DNA of 64,000 bases from Linnemannia hyalina (GCA_019671135.1 JAHRHY010000010.1:1178001-1242000), one strand, 5' to 3'. Shown: positions 45,312-58,012, counted from the stretch's first letter. Notes: a model not told the origin generated them from the sequence alone. Numbers and translations: made by a program.

Positions 45312-46181
45312 TGTTTACACGGGAGGGAAAGAGAGAAGGGATTAGTTTGGAGAGAGAAAAAAAGTGAGTGAGAATGAAGGGAATGAATGCACAGCTTGGA
45401 AGACGAAGAGTGAATGAGATTGTTCGCCACTCTCATGTCATTCTCATTCACATTCGACATTCCCTTCTCGGTCGAGGGTGAAGACAAAGCAAAAAGGGAC
45501 TCGTATGTGTGTGTGTCCATCAGTTTATGCTTGCGGATTAAGAGGCATGGTCATTGTGCGTCGATCCGAGTCGCTACTGCCCATACAAAGAAGGACAGTT
45601 AGGATGCAACAAGCTCTGTACCATAACAAATAAAAGATATAAAAAGGACCTGGATCGTGATTGACTCTTTCTCTCCAACTGATGGATCGTCATTCGCACC
45701 AATTCTAGTAGACTCAGAACTGCACTGATCCCAGACCCGGTTCCAACTGGCATCTGTTGTCCCTTTTTTTAATTTTTACGTGTGCCTGTCTCTGCTTCAT
45801 GTGCATGATCATCTACTGTGAACAGTCCATCACCGCATGAAACAACCACACTGACTCTCGTAAGCTACTTACGGTCAGCATCCTGCACCTGATTCATATA
45901 TCCAATAATATGTCGGACGCTCATTGTCAGTGCCAAGATCTGATACTCTTAACCAGCTCCTTGATTCTTAGGTACAACACTTTGAGGTACTTTTTTCTCT
46001 CCTTTCTTCATCACCTCATTTTACTATGGTCGTCTGACATAATCGAGGCGACGGAGGGACGAGCCCGCAACAATGAATTACGCTTTTACTCAGTGCAAGG
46101 GAGAAGAACGATAATCGTCACCCACACGCGGAGCAAAAAAAAGAGGGCCAGGGGGTGCAAAAAGAAAGAAGGAGAGGCGCA

Positions 46182-46206
46182 GGGGCACAGGGGCACAGGG
46201 GCACAG
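46182..46206. repeat. GGGGCACA short tandem repeat
   Basis: Three copies of the octamer GGGGCACA in a GA-rich stretch. Intergenic. Confidence 0.85.
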
Positions 46207-47556
46207 GAGAGGAAGGAATGATGTCGAGCAATCGAAGGAGAAATAACTTCATCTCGAGGCACGGATATTAACTTTCTTCGCGGGCTTTTTTTATCTCTTT
46301 GTGTAGACGTTCATCATCTCCGTCCTTCCTCTCCAGCCAGGGTTGCTGTCGTCTATCTGTCTCCTTGAAATATGTCAGCATCGGAGAGTTGACTTTATGG
46401 GGACATGAAGGACAAGGGGTGAGAGCTGGACGGTGTGAGCATATTAAAGAGGGATGAGGAATAAGAGTCGAGTATTTTCGTTTTATTATTAAAAGAGTGA
46501 ATGGCTCTCACCGCGTGTGTAAACGAGTGTGTTGTCGCAAAAACATGAACGACAGCAGTATGGCTCTCACTGTTTTCATTTGCGATGGGTGGGGGGTTAT
46601 TTCTGGCGGGATGAAGAAGCACTTGAAGGGCTGGTTGATAATTTTGGCTTTCATTTCCCAGACGGACGAAGCCATGAGCTCTCACTCCTGAGGTTGAGAG
46701 CACTCTTATTCATAGGGAGTGTGAGCGACAAAAGATAATTTGCTCCCCTCTCTTCTTACCTTCTTGCCTTGCATTGCTTATGCCCATCCCATCCCATCCA
46801 TACGTGGATGGCCGTTTGGTACCCTGTTTCATTTTCCACCTCTTGTCAAACGTAACCATGGGGTCGAAAAGGTGCACAATAATCCCATGCTGATTGATGG
46901 TTACACTATTGCTCCTGCACATGGCACAAGTACGAGACAATCTCTCTCTTAAATGAACGATACCGAAGGCTAAGCAATGGAGGGTAAAATATCTCATTTT
47001 CATTTTCGAGACACACTTACACCCGCATGCGCATACACATGTTACTTACACCCCTTCATTCTTCATTGTCTTTGATGACTGGGGGCTAAAGTAAATGAAA
47101 TGTGAAGGAAGGGAGGACGCCCTTTCATTCATATCGTTGTCGTTGTTGTCCTGGTCGGGCTGTCCCCCCCTCTTCGAAGGAAGCTCATTTCTCTCATTCC
47201 AGTCGAATAGATGTTGCTTATTGGTCTTGTTGCTTTGCTTGTTGAACCAATGTTTGAATGAATTATGGATACGATTACATACATACCATCTCCCCTTCCC
47301 TTTGATGCCTTGCCATGCCATGGATAGATGACATTATGTGACATGGGACAAACAAGCAACAGGCACAGCCTGGCAAGCAGCATCTCTAATGCAATAACAA
47401 AAGAGAGACGACCTTTCTCTGTTCCTTTCCATGGTTCACTTCCTTCTCTCTCATTCACTTCTCATTGAATACATGGCACATGCAAGACAAACAAAAAGAG
47501 AGCACACCGTTAACATTTTACAATAAAGAAAACAATTGCATCCGATCCCTAATGCC

Positions 47557-47579
47557 CCATGCCATGCCATGCCATGCCG
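47557..47579. repeat. CCATG pentamer repeat
   Basis: Four tandem copies of CCATG in an intergenic region; too short to be coding evidence. Confidence 0.85.
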
Positions 47580-48393
47580 CCCACTCAGTACACCCATCCC
47601 CCAATGGTTCTTTACTTTCTTTATCCTTTATCCCTCCCTTCTTCCTTTCTCTCTTCTTTCTTCTCTTTCTTTTCTCCCTTAATCCATCTAATCCATTCCT
47701 GTTCCTTTTTTCCATTGTCCCTTTTCACCTCTTCACCACTCACTCACCCCCATCCATCGACGCATCACCCTTCAGCTTCTGCTCTCCTACTTGACCCCCT
47801 TTTTCTCTCGTCCCTCTCGTCCCTATTCCCAGATCCGCAACCCCTTGGCTTTTTCTTCCCTTCCCTATCCCTTCTCCCTTCTTCCACCTTCCTTCTTTCC
47901 CTCCCTCTTTCCCTTTTCCTTCTTTCACTCACACTGCCTCCCTTTATTTTTCTCTGTCTCCCGCACGCACCCTACACGTTCACGTCCACGCCCTGATCCA
48001 CCTATCGGCCTCGATATCTTCCACTCTTCACGAACCCCTTCCATTTTCTTTCTCTCTCTCTTCTTTCTTTCGTTTCTTGCCCTTTTGCTTCGCACCCAAT
48101 AGCCAGCTACCGAGCCATCCTCCATTCCCATCCCACGGCATCTCCATCCCCTCCATCCCTTTCACCCACCACCTCTACCTCCTCTTCCACCACCAGCACC
48201 ACCGCTAACATCACCACCGCCAACACCTCTACCACGACCGACAAAAGACACCCCAACGAGCTACGAACAACGATACAAACAGCAACGACCACGACTACGA
48301 TTACCGATTACTATCAACGATAGAAACGCCTCCGCCTTCAACAATTTGCACAGCAAAAAAACAACAACAACTTTATCTCACAGCAAAACGATA

Positions 48394-49737
48394 ATGACCT
48401 CAACAGCACCTACCTCTGCCAAACGGATGTCCATGTCAAAATCACCCTCCAGCTCCCCTACCTCCACTATGTCCTCACCAAGATCCTTCACACCACCACC
48501 CTCAGGTTCACTAGCAGGACGTCATGTCATCTACCGCGGACTCCAGACCAGCTCCATGGAATACATGTCGTTGACACACTCCCGGCACGCAGACGCAGCA
48601 CACATGATCAAGGGCGAGATCCTGATCTCTGGCGCACAGTCGGGCTATATCCAGTATTCGATCGTGCTCGACCATGAATGGATGACCCGCAAGGTCAAGG
48701 TGTCGGCCATGTTTGCAGGACACGAAAAGCGGCTCGTCCTCGAAGTCGACCAGGAGCAGCGGTGGTACAAAGTCACAGAGCTTCGTCAGGCACGGAGCCG
48801 GAGCTTTTATCGATCCGGCCTCTCACTCTCCCAAGGTTCCACGAACGAGATCAGCTCGAGCAGCGAATCTAGTCCGAGCAGGAGCATAGACGATGGCAGC
48901 AGTAGTGACAGTTCTAAGAGCCATTGCAATATGCAGGATGCCGACGCCAGTCTCTCCGACTCTTCTGCCAGCTGTTATTCATCGTCTTCAGATTCAGAGT
49001 GCTCTATCCCCTTTGAAAAGATCAATCTGACCTGGACGCCGCCACCCAAGGGCACCAAGCGGGCCTCGAAGCGGTTCTCGTCCATGAATCTCCTTGGCAA
49101 GATTTCTGCTAATGCAGCAGCCGCATCGCCGTCTGAACCAACGCCCACCTCCTCTCATGATACCCAGTCCGCCTTCCCCTTAACCCCTTCCTCAACGACC
49201 TCCTCGCCTTCTTCCCCTTCCTCTCAAACGCCGACGATACCCTTGACTGCATCTCCCTCCTCGACCATCACCACAGCATCGCAGCAGAGTCCCGCCCTTA
49301 GTTTCGCCTCCTCTTCGAAGTTGACCCGGACATTCTCGTCTTCAAGCCAATCAGGACTCAAGAAGTACGAGCACCTCGCCCACCTCGATGGCTGCACGCA
49401 GCTCGATCTTGGATACGAGACCAGTCCCAGCACCTTGCTCTTCCCCCTCCGGAGAGCGACCTTGGGCGTCGATCCCGAAAAGATGCGCGACCATCTCGAG
49501 TCCCTCTCAGCCGATGGAGCCTCGACGACCGAAAAGACAGCTCTGATCTCGTTCCCCGATCTGGAGCTCAAGGTTGTGCAGCAGCACCTTGCCTTTGCCG
49601 GTCCCGGTCGTCAAGCCAACGACAGTCTTGTCGAGTGCTGGCAGGACGACGAAGATGAGTCGATGTTGATTGAAGTCGATGGCGACGGCTTTGTTATCCG
49701 GGATGGCTACAACTGGGCCCGAATTCCCTCCTCGTAA
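48394..49737 (+). CDS. Glycolipid-binding-domain protein with internal disordered insertion
   Basis: A single-exon protein of 447 residues. It shows both halves of the putative glycolipid-binding domain (DUF1089 type) known from bacteria. The N-terminal half is residues 43-131 (HVIYRGL, GEILISGAQSGYIQYSIVLDHEW, WYKVTE). The C-terminal half starts near 333 with DGCTQLDLGYETSPSTLLFPL, where family members have DGC.DVDLG.TP.TN.LPIRR; ISFPDLELKVVQQHLA and IEVDGDGFVIRDGY follow. Between them lie about 200 Ser/Thr/Pro-rich residues absent from the bacterial proteins. No signal peptide is seen, so it is probably intracellular. Function in fungi is unknown. The first ATG in the frame was used. Confidence 0.8.
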   Translation: MTSTAPTSAKRMSMSKSPSSSPTSTMSSPRSFTPPPSGSLAGRHVIYRGLQTSSMEYMSLTHSRHADAAHMIKGEILISGAQSGYIQYSIVLDHEWMTRKVKVSAMFAGHEKRLVLEVDQEQRWYKVTELRQARSRSFYRSGLSLSQGSTNEISSSSESSPSRSIDDGSSSDSSKSHCNMQDADASLSDSSASCYSSSSDSECSIPFEKINLTWTPPPKGTKRASKRFSSMNLLGKISANAAAASPSEPTPTSSHDTQSAFPLTPSSTTSSPSSPSSQTPTIPLTASPSSTITTASQQSPALSFASSSKLTRTFSSSSQSGLKKYEHLAHLDGCTQLDLGYETSPSTLLFPLRRATLGVDPEKMRDHLESLSADGASTTEKTALISFPDLELKVVQQHLAFAGPGRQANDSLVECWQDDEDESMLIEVDGDGFVIRDGYNWARIPSS

Positions 49738-52026
49738 ATATGTTTATTACCCAGAAACGAATAAAAAAATTAGCGCTGAGTCCACGTGATTTCTCTTGCA
49801 TCCTCACTTTGCCCAAAGTTCATCCCTTTTTGCACATCTGCATGTCACTTTCACTTGGACACATAAACCCGCAAGGACTAAAGGATGCAATCATCAAGCT
49901 ACGAAGGATCAGGATCACACAGCACAGGAATCACAAGTCACCAAAAAACTTAACATGTGTTGTCATACTACATTGTATGGATCAGGAGGAGTTGCAAGCA
50001 AAACATTTGCGATGACATAATTTGCTGGGGTCGTTCAGTATAGACGACCACAGCGACGACGATGCGAAGTACCTTTAACCTTGACGGGATTCAATGACGG
50101 GACATGTACCACGGCTCACTTCTGGAAAAGGAGGAGAGGTTGGGTATCAGCGGACCCATTTCCGTCACCTACCTACCCTTTTCCAAAGGATATGAAGTCA
50201 ACGAACACCACACAGGACTGACCATGGGGCTTGCTCGCCTTCTGTACGCACGTCTGTGATTCGTGTACTTGGGGGATGTGAGGCGATTACGTTTTCAGGA
50301 GAAAAAAAGGAGCGTGCAAAAGAGTCAACAACACAACAAACAAAACATCGATCAGCATCAATTAGCTGCAGTACAAAACAACAAATATAACGCCAATTGC
50401 ACAGCAAGCATCGCAAACAACAACTACAAAACACCAAGTCCTTTTTTTGTTCTCTGTCTCCTCTTCACACGTAAAACATATAAACAAGGAAGAATGACGA
50501 AAAAACACCACCGTCTACCCAACTTACAGAATTGGCCACCAAAAAAAAAAGAGACAGGAAACCCAAAACAGAAGATAAACATGGATCTCACTTTGTGTAT
50601 TGCAACATCAAAGATCCAATACAAACGGCGTCATCCGTATTTATTGAACACTCATCGAAGGAAACAGAGACTAACGCGTTTCCGTAAGGCTTGGTTTTTT
50701 TGGAAGTTGGGGAGTCAGAGATATGCCTTTTGCTTCTCGCTTTTGACTTTGCAGAAGTGACAACAGAGGGGTTTAGCACAGTTTCCCCCCCCCCCCCCCC
50801 CCCCCCTTTTGTCCACAGCCTAATGCAAGGAGCTGGTATACACCCCTAAGAGAAGGATGCTAAAGTTTTCCCGAGAAGGAAAAAAAAATGACGAAGAGGT
50901 TAGCAAGTTAGCTTTTGATGCGCGATGAGATGCATGTGAGGACGAAGGGGTGGGTAGAGCTAGTGCAGGTGCACTTAAAAAGAAAGAAGGAGTGCAGTGG
51001 GAATTGGGATACGTGAGATGGGTAGATGAAGGAGAGTTTGGCTCTAAGTTACAAAGGGTAAGGTGTAGTGTAAAGATGCTGTTGAAGAGTGCAAAAAAGA
51101 TTGGTCCAATTATTGTGCGTCGTTGCGTGTTTACACCGAAATTGCTTCTTCTCTGTGAAGGCCCATGCATCGCCTGGGCGCAATTGAAAGGGTATTAGGT
51201 GGCCGAATATCTTTATTGGAATCAGTGACATGACGCCAGTAAAGCAGGGGTTTCGCTTTTGTGATTGAAATGATGGTGTGCGAACACTTTACTTTGCTGG
51301 GATGCAAGATGCAATTACGGCACAGTACGTAAGTTGATTATGTGTGATGTTATGAAGTATGTGGTTGTGTCAGTCATTAGATATGAAGAGCATTTAGGCC
51401 TGGTTCTGGGAGCAACCTGGCTCCTCCTCATATTCTTTTTCGCCCTTTTTCAGCAGACGGAATAAAAAAGAGAAAAGAAAAAAGAAGAGACGATGACGGC
51501 AAATTGGCTGCAAGAGAGGAAGTTCTCCGCCCCAGGTCAGATCCAGCCGCTGTGATGTGAGAGGACAACTCGACAGGGAACTGCCGTCATCTGGCAAACA
51601 CAAGATTTAGTATAAAAGGAGAGACACAAGAGACACGAATGACGCATGGGCACGGAAGGAAAACAGAGCATATCATGTTTTTTTAGTTTGATTAATGATA
51701 TAGCTCGAAGTATAAAAATGGGCCGCCTCTTCCTTTTCTTCTTCATTCTGCACCTCTTCCTCTTCTCTCATTCTTTTTGTTTCCTAACTTGATTGCCGTG
51801 CTTCCCCGTACTCGTTTCTCCTTTGTCCACATTGCAGCTTTCCGTAATCCTGTTTTCTCATTATTCATCAAAAAAAACCTGATTCTCTATTGTTTTGCTC
51901 TTTGTACCACAGTCGTCCTTATTCGTGCATACCTCTCCCTCTTTCACTCTCTGCATCCTTTCTTTGTCCTTGCTCTTCTTTTTGTTCTGCCTTTCTTCCG
52001 TTCGTTCTCCTTCCCCCTTTCGAGTA
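49738..52026. other. Gene-poor spacer with poly(C)
   Basis: About 2.3 kb with no supported gene. It holds CAACA-type repeats near 50325-50430, a C22 run (50785-50806) and an A-rich stretch. From 51720 to 52020 the plus strand is CT-rich, fitting the promoter and leader of the tyrosine phosphatase. An open frame continues upstream of that gene's ATG to 51895 but has leader-like composition. Confidence 0.6.
50785..50806. repeat. C22 homopolymer
   Basis: A run of 22 C on the plus strand in an intergenic region. Unusually long for any genome and prone to length error in sequencing; could form i-motif or G-quadruplex structures. Confidence 0.9.
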
Positions 52027-55000
52027 ATGGACACTTCCCCCGCAGTTCATCCCTATCACCCTCGCCCCCACTCTTCTTACTCTCGCACACGCTCACACTC
52101 ATTATCCAACAAGCAGCACCAGCGTCAGCCACTCGTGCCTCGGAGCCAATCCCATATCATTACTAACAACAGCAACAACAGCAACAACAGCAACAACAGC
52201 AATAGCAGCAATAACAACCACAAGGACAACTCAGCCTTCGGATCCCTTCTTCTCTCTTCTCCCGCACCCTCGACACCCACCCAGACCAACGACCCCTCAA
52301 CCTTCAAAGCCATTTCAACCGATAATAACCCATCGACCTCCTTTTCATCTCCATCCTCCTCTTCCTGCACAACGCCGTCATCATCAGCTGCTGCTGTCCA
52401 TTCATATCCTCATCCCCTCCTCCTCCGTCATCATCCCAACCCTCAACCTCATCCCGATCTTGCCTATCAAACCACATCCGCTCAAGCCCCATCTCAACAA
52501 CAACAACAAAAACTCCACCAAGACTTAACTGTTGCCGACTCTCAAAACCATCAACAACGGCCCTTTGTTTTTTTTCCTTTCACCGCTTCACAGCAACAAC
52601 CTCTTTCAAATCCAATTAAGTTGCTTGCGACTCCGACACATTCTTTTCTTACGTCTACATCGTCGTCGTCGTCGTCGTCATCTTCGCCCTCCTCATTATT
52701 GTCTGAGCCAGATCGCCAAACCAGGGACACCCAGGAATCTTCGAAACACATTTTATTCACAATGCCCCCCGCGGCTCACGCCAGACAAGGTTCCACCGGT
52801 CTCGGAACAAGTCAGTGGGAACCCTATCCTCCCACCACAACGAGAGGCGTCGCCGCTGCTGCGGACCGCAAAGCTTCACTCCACAAGTCTTGTTACTCCT
52901 TCAGCTCTCCCTTCTCTTCCTCAGCACTATCCTCACTCAAACAGGCCCCAATGTCTACTCCAACCTTCCTCCCTTCCTCCATTGCGACCAACCCCGCTAC
53001 TACTGAGCTGGATCTCAAAGAAATCAGCGGCAACACTGTCTCTCAACTCCTAAGGCAGACATTGTACGGCTTTGGCAACAAGAACAAGAACACGGTCTTG
53101 CTTTTGGATATGCGCCCTGCTGTTAGTCATTCCGATCTGTCTATCAAGACGTCAGTTGGCGTTAGTGTCCCCAGCATGCTCCTGAAGAGACCCATGTATT
53201 CTCTCGGCATGTTCACAGATCATCTGACCACCGACCGAGAGGTTGAGGCCTTCTCCAACTGGAGACAGTTCTCCAACATTGTGCTCTTTGACGCCACTGG
53301 TGCCCCGCCAGTCAAGGGAAGTCCATTGTTCTGCATAGCTCAAAAGTTTCGCAAAGAGGGCTGCTCTGCACGGATAGGTTACATTCAGGGTAAGTTGCCT
53401 CAAATGTTAGATTTTCTGTTGTGGTTACCACCTTTGCTTACTTGCTTTGCCAAGTCATTCCACTCTACTCCCACATTATCGTTTATTGACAGTAGACAAC
53501 CTTTTTTTCTTTCATATCCGTAGGAGGATTCAATGCCTTTGCTCATGATCATGCGGCCTTGTGCTGTTCCGATAACCACACTCTTTCACAACCCGACAAT
53601 TCAGGGACATCCGTGCCAATCAACAACTACGCGCGGACTTCTTCCACCTCGTCCAACTCGCGCTCAAGCTCAAATTCGCCAACATCGTCTACAGGATCGT
53701 TCACCACAGCGTCCCCTCCACGGTCTCGCCTTCACCTCGGTTCTTTGCCTTCGATGATCACCAATCCTGTGGGTGGAGACACTGTTGCACAGACACCTAT
53801 GATTGAAAACCCCAATGTCAACCCCTTGTTCGAGAGTGTCCGCCAGGCGATGGGTCTGAACACCAACATCACCGAGGAGATTCCTGTCCGTCTTCCAAAT
53901 GGGTTCCCGGTCGAGATGATCCGAGAACACCTCCCAAACTGGATCCTGAATGTCGTAGATGAACCTGCCGGAAAGGCGCGCCTTGCTAAGTACTTCCAGG
54001 TAACTAACTGACAAGTTAGTATAACAAGATGAAGAGACCGTCGGATGAGCCCTTCTCACTCACATTTTCCGTTTTGCCATTTTTAGAAAGTGGAGATCAC
54101 CGAGAAGAAGAGACTGGCGCTGCTGATGTGTCCTCAGATGATGCGGTCGGGAAAAGTGAGCGAGTACAGCATCGGGTCGGCCATTGAGAAGGGCCTCAAG
54201 AACCGGTACAACAATGTCTGGCCATTCGACCACACCCGCGTTAAGATCCATGAGCTCGACCAAGGTGGCGACGATTACATCAATGCCTCCTTTCTCACCC
54301 CTCCCTTCGGTCGCAAGTCCTATATTGCTACCCAGGCACCTCTCCCATCTACGTTACTGGACTTTTGGAAGGTCGTCTGGGAACAAAACTCGCGCGTCGT
54401 CGTCATGTTGACCCGAGAGGTTGAGATGGGGCGCGTCAAGTGCCACAAGTACTGGCCAACCGCACAAGAGCCTGTTCTGGACCTCGGCGCCGTGCAGATC
54501 ACCTTTCTTAACGAGAGCCAGCCTCACGGTGACAGTGGTTCTTCTATCCTGGTCCGTCAAATGAGACTACGACACACAGCAACAGATTCTTCACACGAAG
54601 CCGAGCGAACGATTACTCAGATCCAGTACACCGGATGGCCCGATTTTGGTGTCCCCGAGACGCCGCTAGAGGTGCTTCAGTTGATTAAGCTGGCCGACAC
54701 GCACAACATGCCATCATCGGCAGGCCCCATGGTGGTTCATTGCTCTGCGGGTTGCGGAAGGACAGGTGCGTTTTGCGTGATCGACTCGGTCCTCTCGGAG
54801 CTCAAGTATAGTCCAGAATCGATCCTCTGCGACCAACGCTCGTCATCAGTTGGTGGCAATGCTGCACGACAGCATCAACAACAGCAGCCCTCTTCTTCAA
54901 GGATGGAATTTGGGGCAAGCCTCCCCAGCGAGCGAGTATTGGAGGCCATGCGTAGAGGTAAACACTGTCAGAACCAAGCCAACGCCGAGGAAGGCGTACC

Positions 55001-55292
55001 AATGGAGGATGCTGTCTTTGCGACGGTGACCAGGTTCAGAGAGCAGCGTCTGTCGATGGTGCAGTGCTTGCGCCAATACGTGTTCTGCTACGAGGCGATC
55101 ATCTGGTATTTGGGCAAGGTGTTGATGAAGGACGGATCGGATCGTCATGTCTTAGAGGTTCCCAGGAGTTTTCAAGTCCGTCAGACGCCTGCGATTGCTT
55201 TTCCTCCAAGAAAGCCTGCTTCGACCTTTGGACTATCGATGGGGAATGCGCCCATTACTACCACCAATGAAGAGTTCTCGTACTTCGGATAG
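52027..55292 (+). CDS. Tyrosine phosphatase with N-terminal rhodanese-like domain (Ptp2/Pyp/MKP type)
   Basis: Likely a MAP-kinase-directed tyrosine phosphatase, as for yeast Ptp2/Ptp3 and fission yeast Pyp1/2. Exons 52027-53389, 53524-53999 and 54087-55292 give 1014 residues. The first 320 residues are Asn/Ser/Gln-rich. A rhodanese-like CH2 domain follows (VLLLDMRPAVSHSDL through RKEGCSARIGYIQGGFNAF), the last segment matching the DEGCRAFYLEGGF end of MAP-kinase phosphatase CH2 domains. The catalytic PTP domain runs from about 614: NRYNNVWPFDHTRV, DYINASFL, WPD loop D799, and the P-loop HCSAGCGRTG with C832 and R838, then the Q loop REQRLSMVQCLRQY. A Gln/Ser-rich insertion of about 70 residues lies between the P-loop helix and the Q loop. 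Confidence 0.93.
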
Positions 55293-57913
55293 CTTCCTCT
55301 CCCTATGCATCAGAAATTAAAACAAATAGCGCAACTCTTGTGCGATTGAAGTATAAGTGTAGTTATCTCGCTCTTCCTGCCCTCGAGAAAATGGCATGGC
55401 ATGTTTGTTCTTTTTGGTGCAAGGGAGAGAAATCTGACTATTGGAGCGATACAAATATCATCTTTGTCATCTCCCTTTATTCCCCCCCTCCATCTATTCT
55501 CTTGATAGGGCTTTCTATCCTTGCCTCAGACGAGCGACCTTTTTGTTGGTTGATGTACTGTACCTTCCTTCTCCTTTCCCTTCCTCACACCATACATAGC
55601 ACCGTACTTGAGTTTTCTGGAAAGGGGTGGACTATATTCACAATTGCCCTGATCAAGCCTGCCTGGTCCTTGCCCTTGCTCTTGCCTTTTCTGATTGCTC
55701 CTTTATATCGTATAAAGTAGAGCAGGCCATTTGTCATTCTCTTGTTCATTCTCTATGGGTCTCCTTTCCTCCTTTTTTTTCTTACTCATCCTTGGAGCTG
55801 GGAAAATGGAAGGGGTACCAGCTGGGATGTCTGATGCGATTTGCCTGTTACCGTTCGTTCGTTCTCGCTCACTTTTGACAAAGAAACAGCATTGATAATA
55901 GGCTATTAAGGAATGAGTAATGTGGAATAATGCCAAAGCTCGGACGTGTGATGGGGTGGTTCCCTTCTTCTCGGGCAGGCAAGGCATTGGTGCCACCGTC
56001 ATGCCAGTTGACATACCTTTTGTTTGTGCTTCTCACTTTTGGTGCTCGTCTGTGTTTTGTTTTTTGTGGTTGTTTGTTCCGCATAGGCGGTATGTGTTCT
56101 TTTTTTCTTGCATGCAAGGTCCTAGCGGAAACCTTGTTGACAATGGCAAGATGGCACCCGCGTCCCTTTCGCTACTCTTTCTCCCCCCCCTTTCCTTCGC
56201 ATTGTCTTCTCATCTTTGTCTCTTGAACCATTGTCACGCTTGTCCTTCACTTTCTCTCGAGCTTCTCATATCTGATACTCGCTATTTTTTTTTTTTTTTT
56301 TTTCGCCATCAGATTTAAAGTCATTCGGTCTGTCCCAGGCACGTACCCAAGAGTGTATATGTGATAGAAATGGAGGCTTTTCTGCTGCATCCCTAACTGA
56401 CGCCTTTAGACGGGAGATACCTTGTTCCTCCTCAATGAGTTCTCTTTGACCTTTTCGTTTGTCATTCCTTCGTCTTTCTTTCTTTGTTTAAGCATACACC
56501 CCCCGCATAATAATGCCATCCTTCCAATATTCTCCAAACACCTTGCTATCACCCTTAGTATCCCAATACTCCCTGCGCTATCACTCGAGGGACAAAGCGA
56601 GTCTGACAATACCCATCCACCGCCCCTACTCCTTCTCTCCCTGCAGTTTCTTCTCCTGTGAGTAGCAAGATCCATGCTACCCACATATTGCAACTTTCCC
56701 ACAAGCAAGCACTCAATAAGCACGTAGAGGAGAAGAAACGACTTGCAGGCATGGCAAATCGCCTTTTTTTGCTGTTCTTGAGCCGTAAGTGCCAATGACG
56801 AATATCGTTCTCTCGCTGAACCACTCCTATCACTTCATCCTCCGTCTCCTCGCATCTTCATCCACCAGCACCTCCTTTGTCACTTGTTCCCCTTCACTCG
56901 TCCCCCTTTGTCGTTTCTCAGTCTGTTTTTTTTATGTATAATCTGTATTTCCCTTTCCTTTCTATCCTTTTTTATTTTCCTCTCCTTTATTTCGTTCCCA
57001 CTCAGTGCAATTACATGTTTGTTTTTAGCTTGTAGTGGTTATTGGGGGGGCGCACATGTGTGTGTTGTGTATGTGTTTGTGTATGTGTATCCTTTTCTCT
57101 TCCAACCCTTGTGGCACATTCGCCTTTTCCATCCCTCCTTTTTTTTTTCTGCGTGTTCTTCTTACCTTGTCCCCCCTTCTTGAAGCATCCTCTCTTTCTT
57201 TCTTTCCATCACATTTTCACTCTTTCCCTTCTTTCTCTTCTTTCCCTTTCACTCACTCATTGTTTGCTCTTTTCTTGCTTTCTCCACTTGTTCGCCCCTC
57301 TCACTTTACTCCCCACGCCTCAACTCGATACATCGCCCACCTGCTTGTTCTTCCCAGAAACTCTTGTTCCCTCAGCCTTCCTCCTCACCCCTTTTTCTCT
57401 TTTTAACAAAGTCAGCAACAACAGCAACATAAACAACACGAGAGCGTGAGTCGAGTAAACAAGAACCGGATCAGCTTTCTTTGTTCTCTTTACCCTTCAC
57501 CTTTTCTCTGTTCTTCTCTCTTGTCTTTCCATCAGCCCCTCCATTCTACTCCCGCGGGTATCATTGTCACCACTACGACCAACGCTACAACCACCACCTC
57601 CCCCACCTCCCCTACCTGCCACCATTCTGCCCACAGCACCAGTAGCGCGCGCATCGACCACCCAACACTTGCATCAAGCAGCCAGGCATAATCGACACCC
57701 TTCTGAATTCCACCTTCTTATCTCACGCAGGAAACAACCTCGCCCGTCCCTTCATCCCTGCCTACCCACTGTCCCCCTTTCACCCTTTCCGTCACCCCGC
57801 CTTCGTCCTTCCTTTCCCGTTTCAGGACTCTTTCTATCCTTAATTGACCATCATCGACTTCAATTGCACGCCTCTATCCATATACAAGAAGGAAACGGCA
57901 TTTACGGTCGAAT
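55293..57913. other. Long spacer
   Basis: About 2.6 kb without a supported gene. A T19 run lies near 56285-56304. From about 56880 to 57420 the plus strand is markedly CT-rich, followed by CAACAACAGCAACATAAACAACACGA near 57415-57440 and more C-rich sequence, all typical of leaders in this window. This suggests a promoter for the exon starting at 57914. Confidence 0.55.
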
Positions 57914-58012
57914 ATGGACTCTGGCAAAATCTCGGCATTAAATCCAGAGACACACACGCCTTCCTCGATGGCTCACCAGAACGACCTTGACACGCCGAAT
58001 ATGCTCCTTGAG
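57914..58012 (+). CDS. Possible first coding exon of the PP2A B''-like gene
   Basis: A 33-codon open stretch starting with ATG (MDSGKISALNPETH) and ending at a good donor GAG|GTAAAT. In phase 0 it joins the acceptor CACGCACAG at 59836, which continues the long downstream frame. The implied intron (1824 bp) is far longer than others here, so this exon may serve only one transcript form; the alternative start is the ATG at 59927. Confidence 0.4.

Larger units (their letters stand above)
45312..48393. other. Long gene-poor region
   Basis: About 3.1 kb between divergent genes with no supported gene. Contents: GGGGCACA repeated three times near 46182-46206; a CCATG pentamer repeat near 47557-47579; a pyrimidine-rich stretch from about 47590 to 48110 on the plus strand; then CAACACC-type repeats into the next ATG. 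The pyrimidine block probably belongs to the promoter and leader of the glycolipid-binding gene. Confidence 0.6.
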
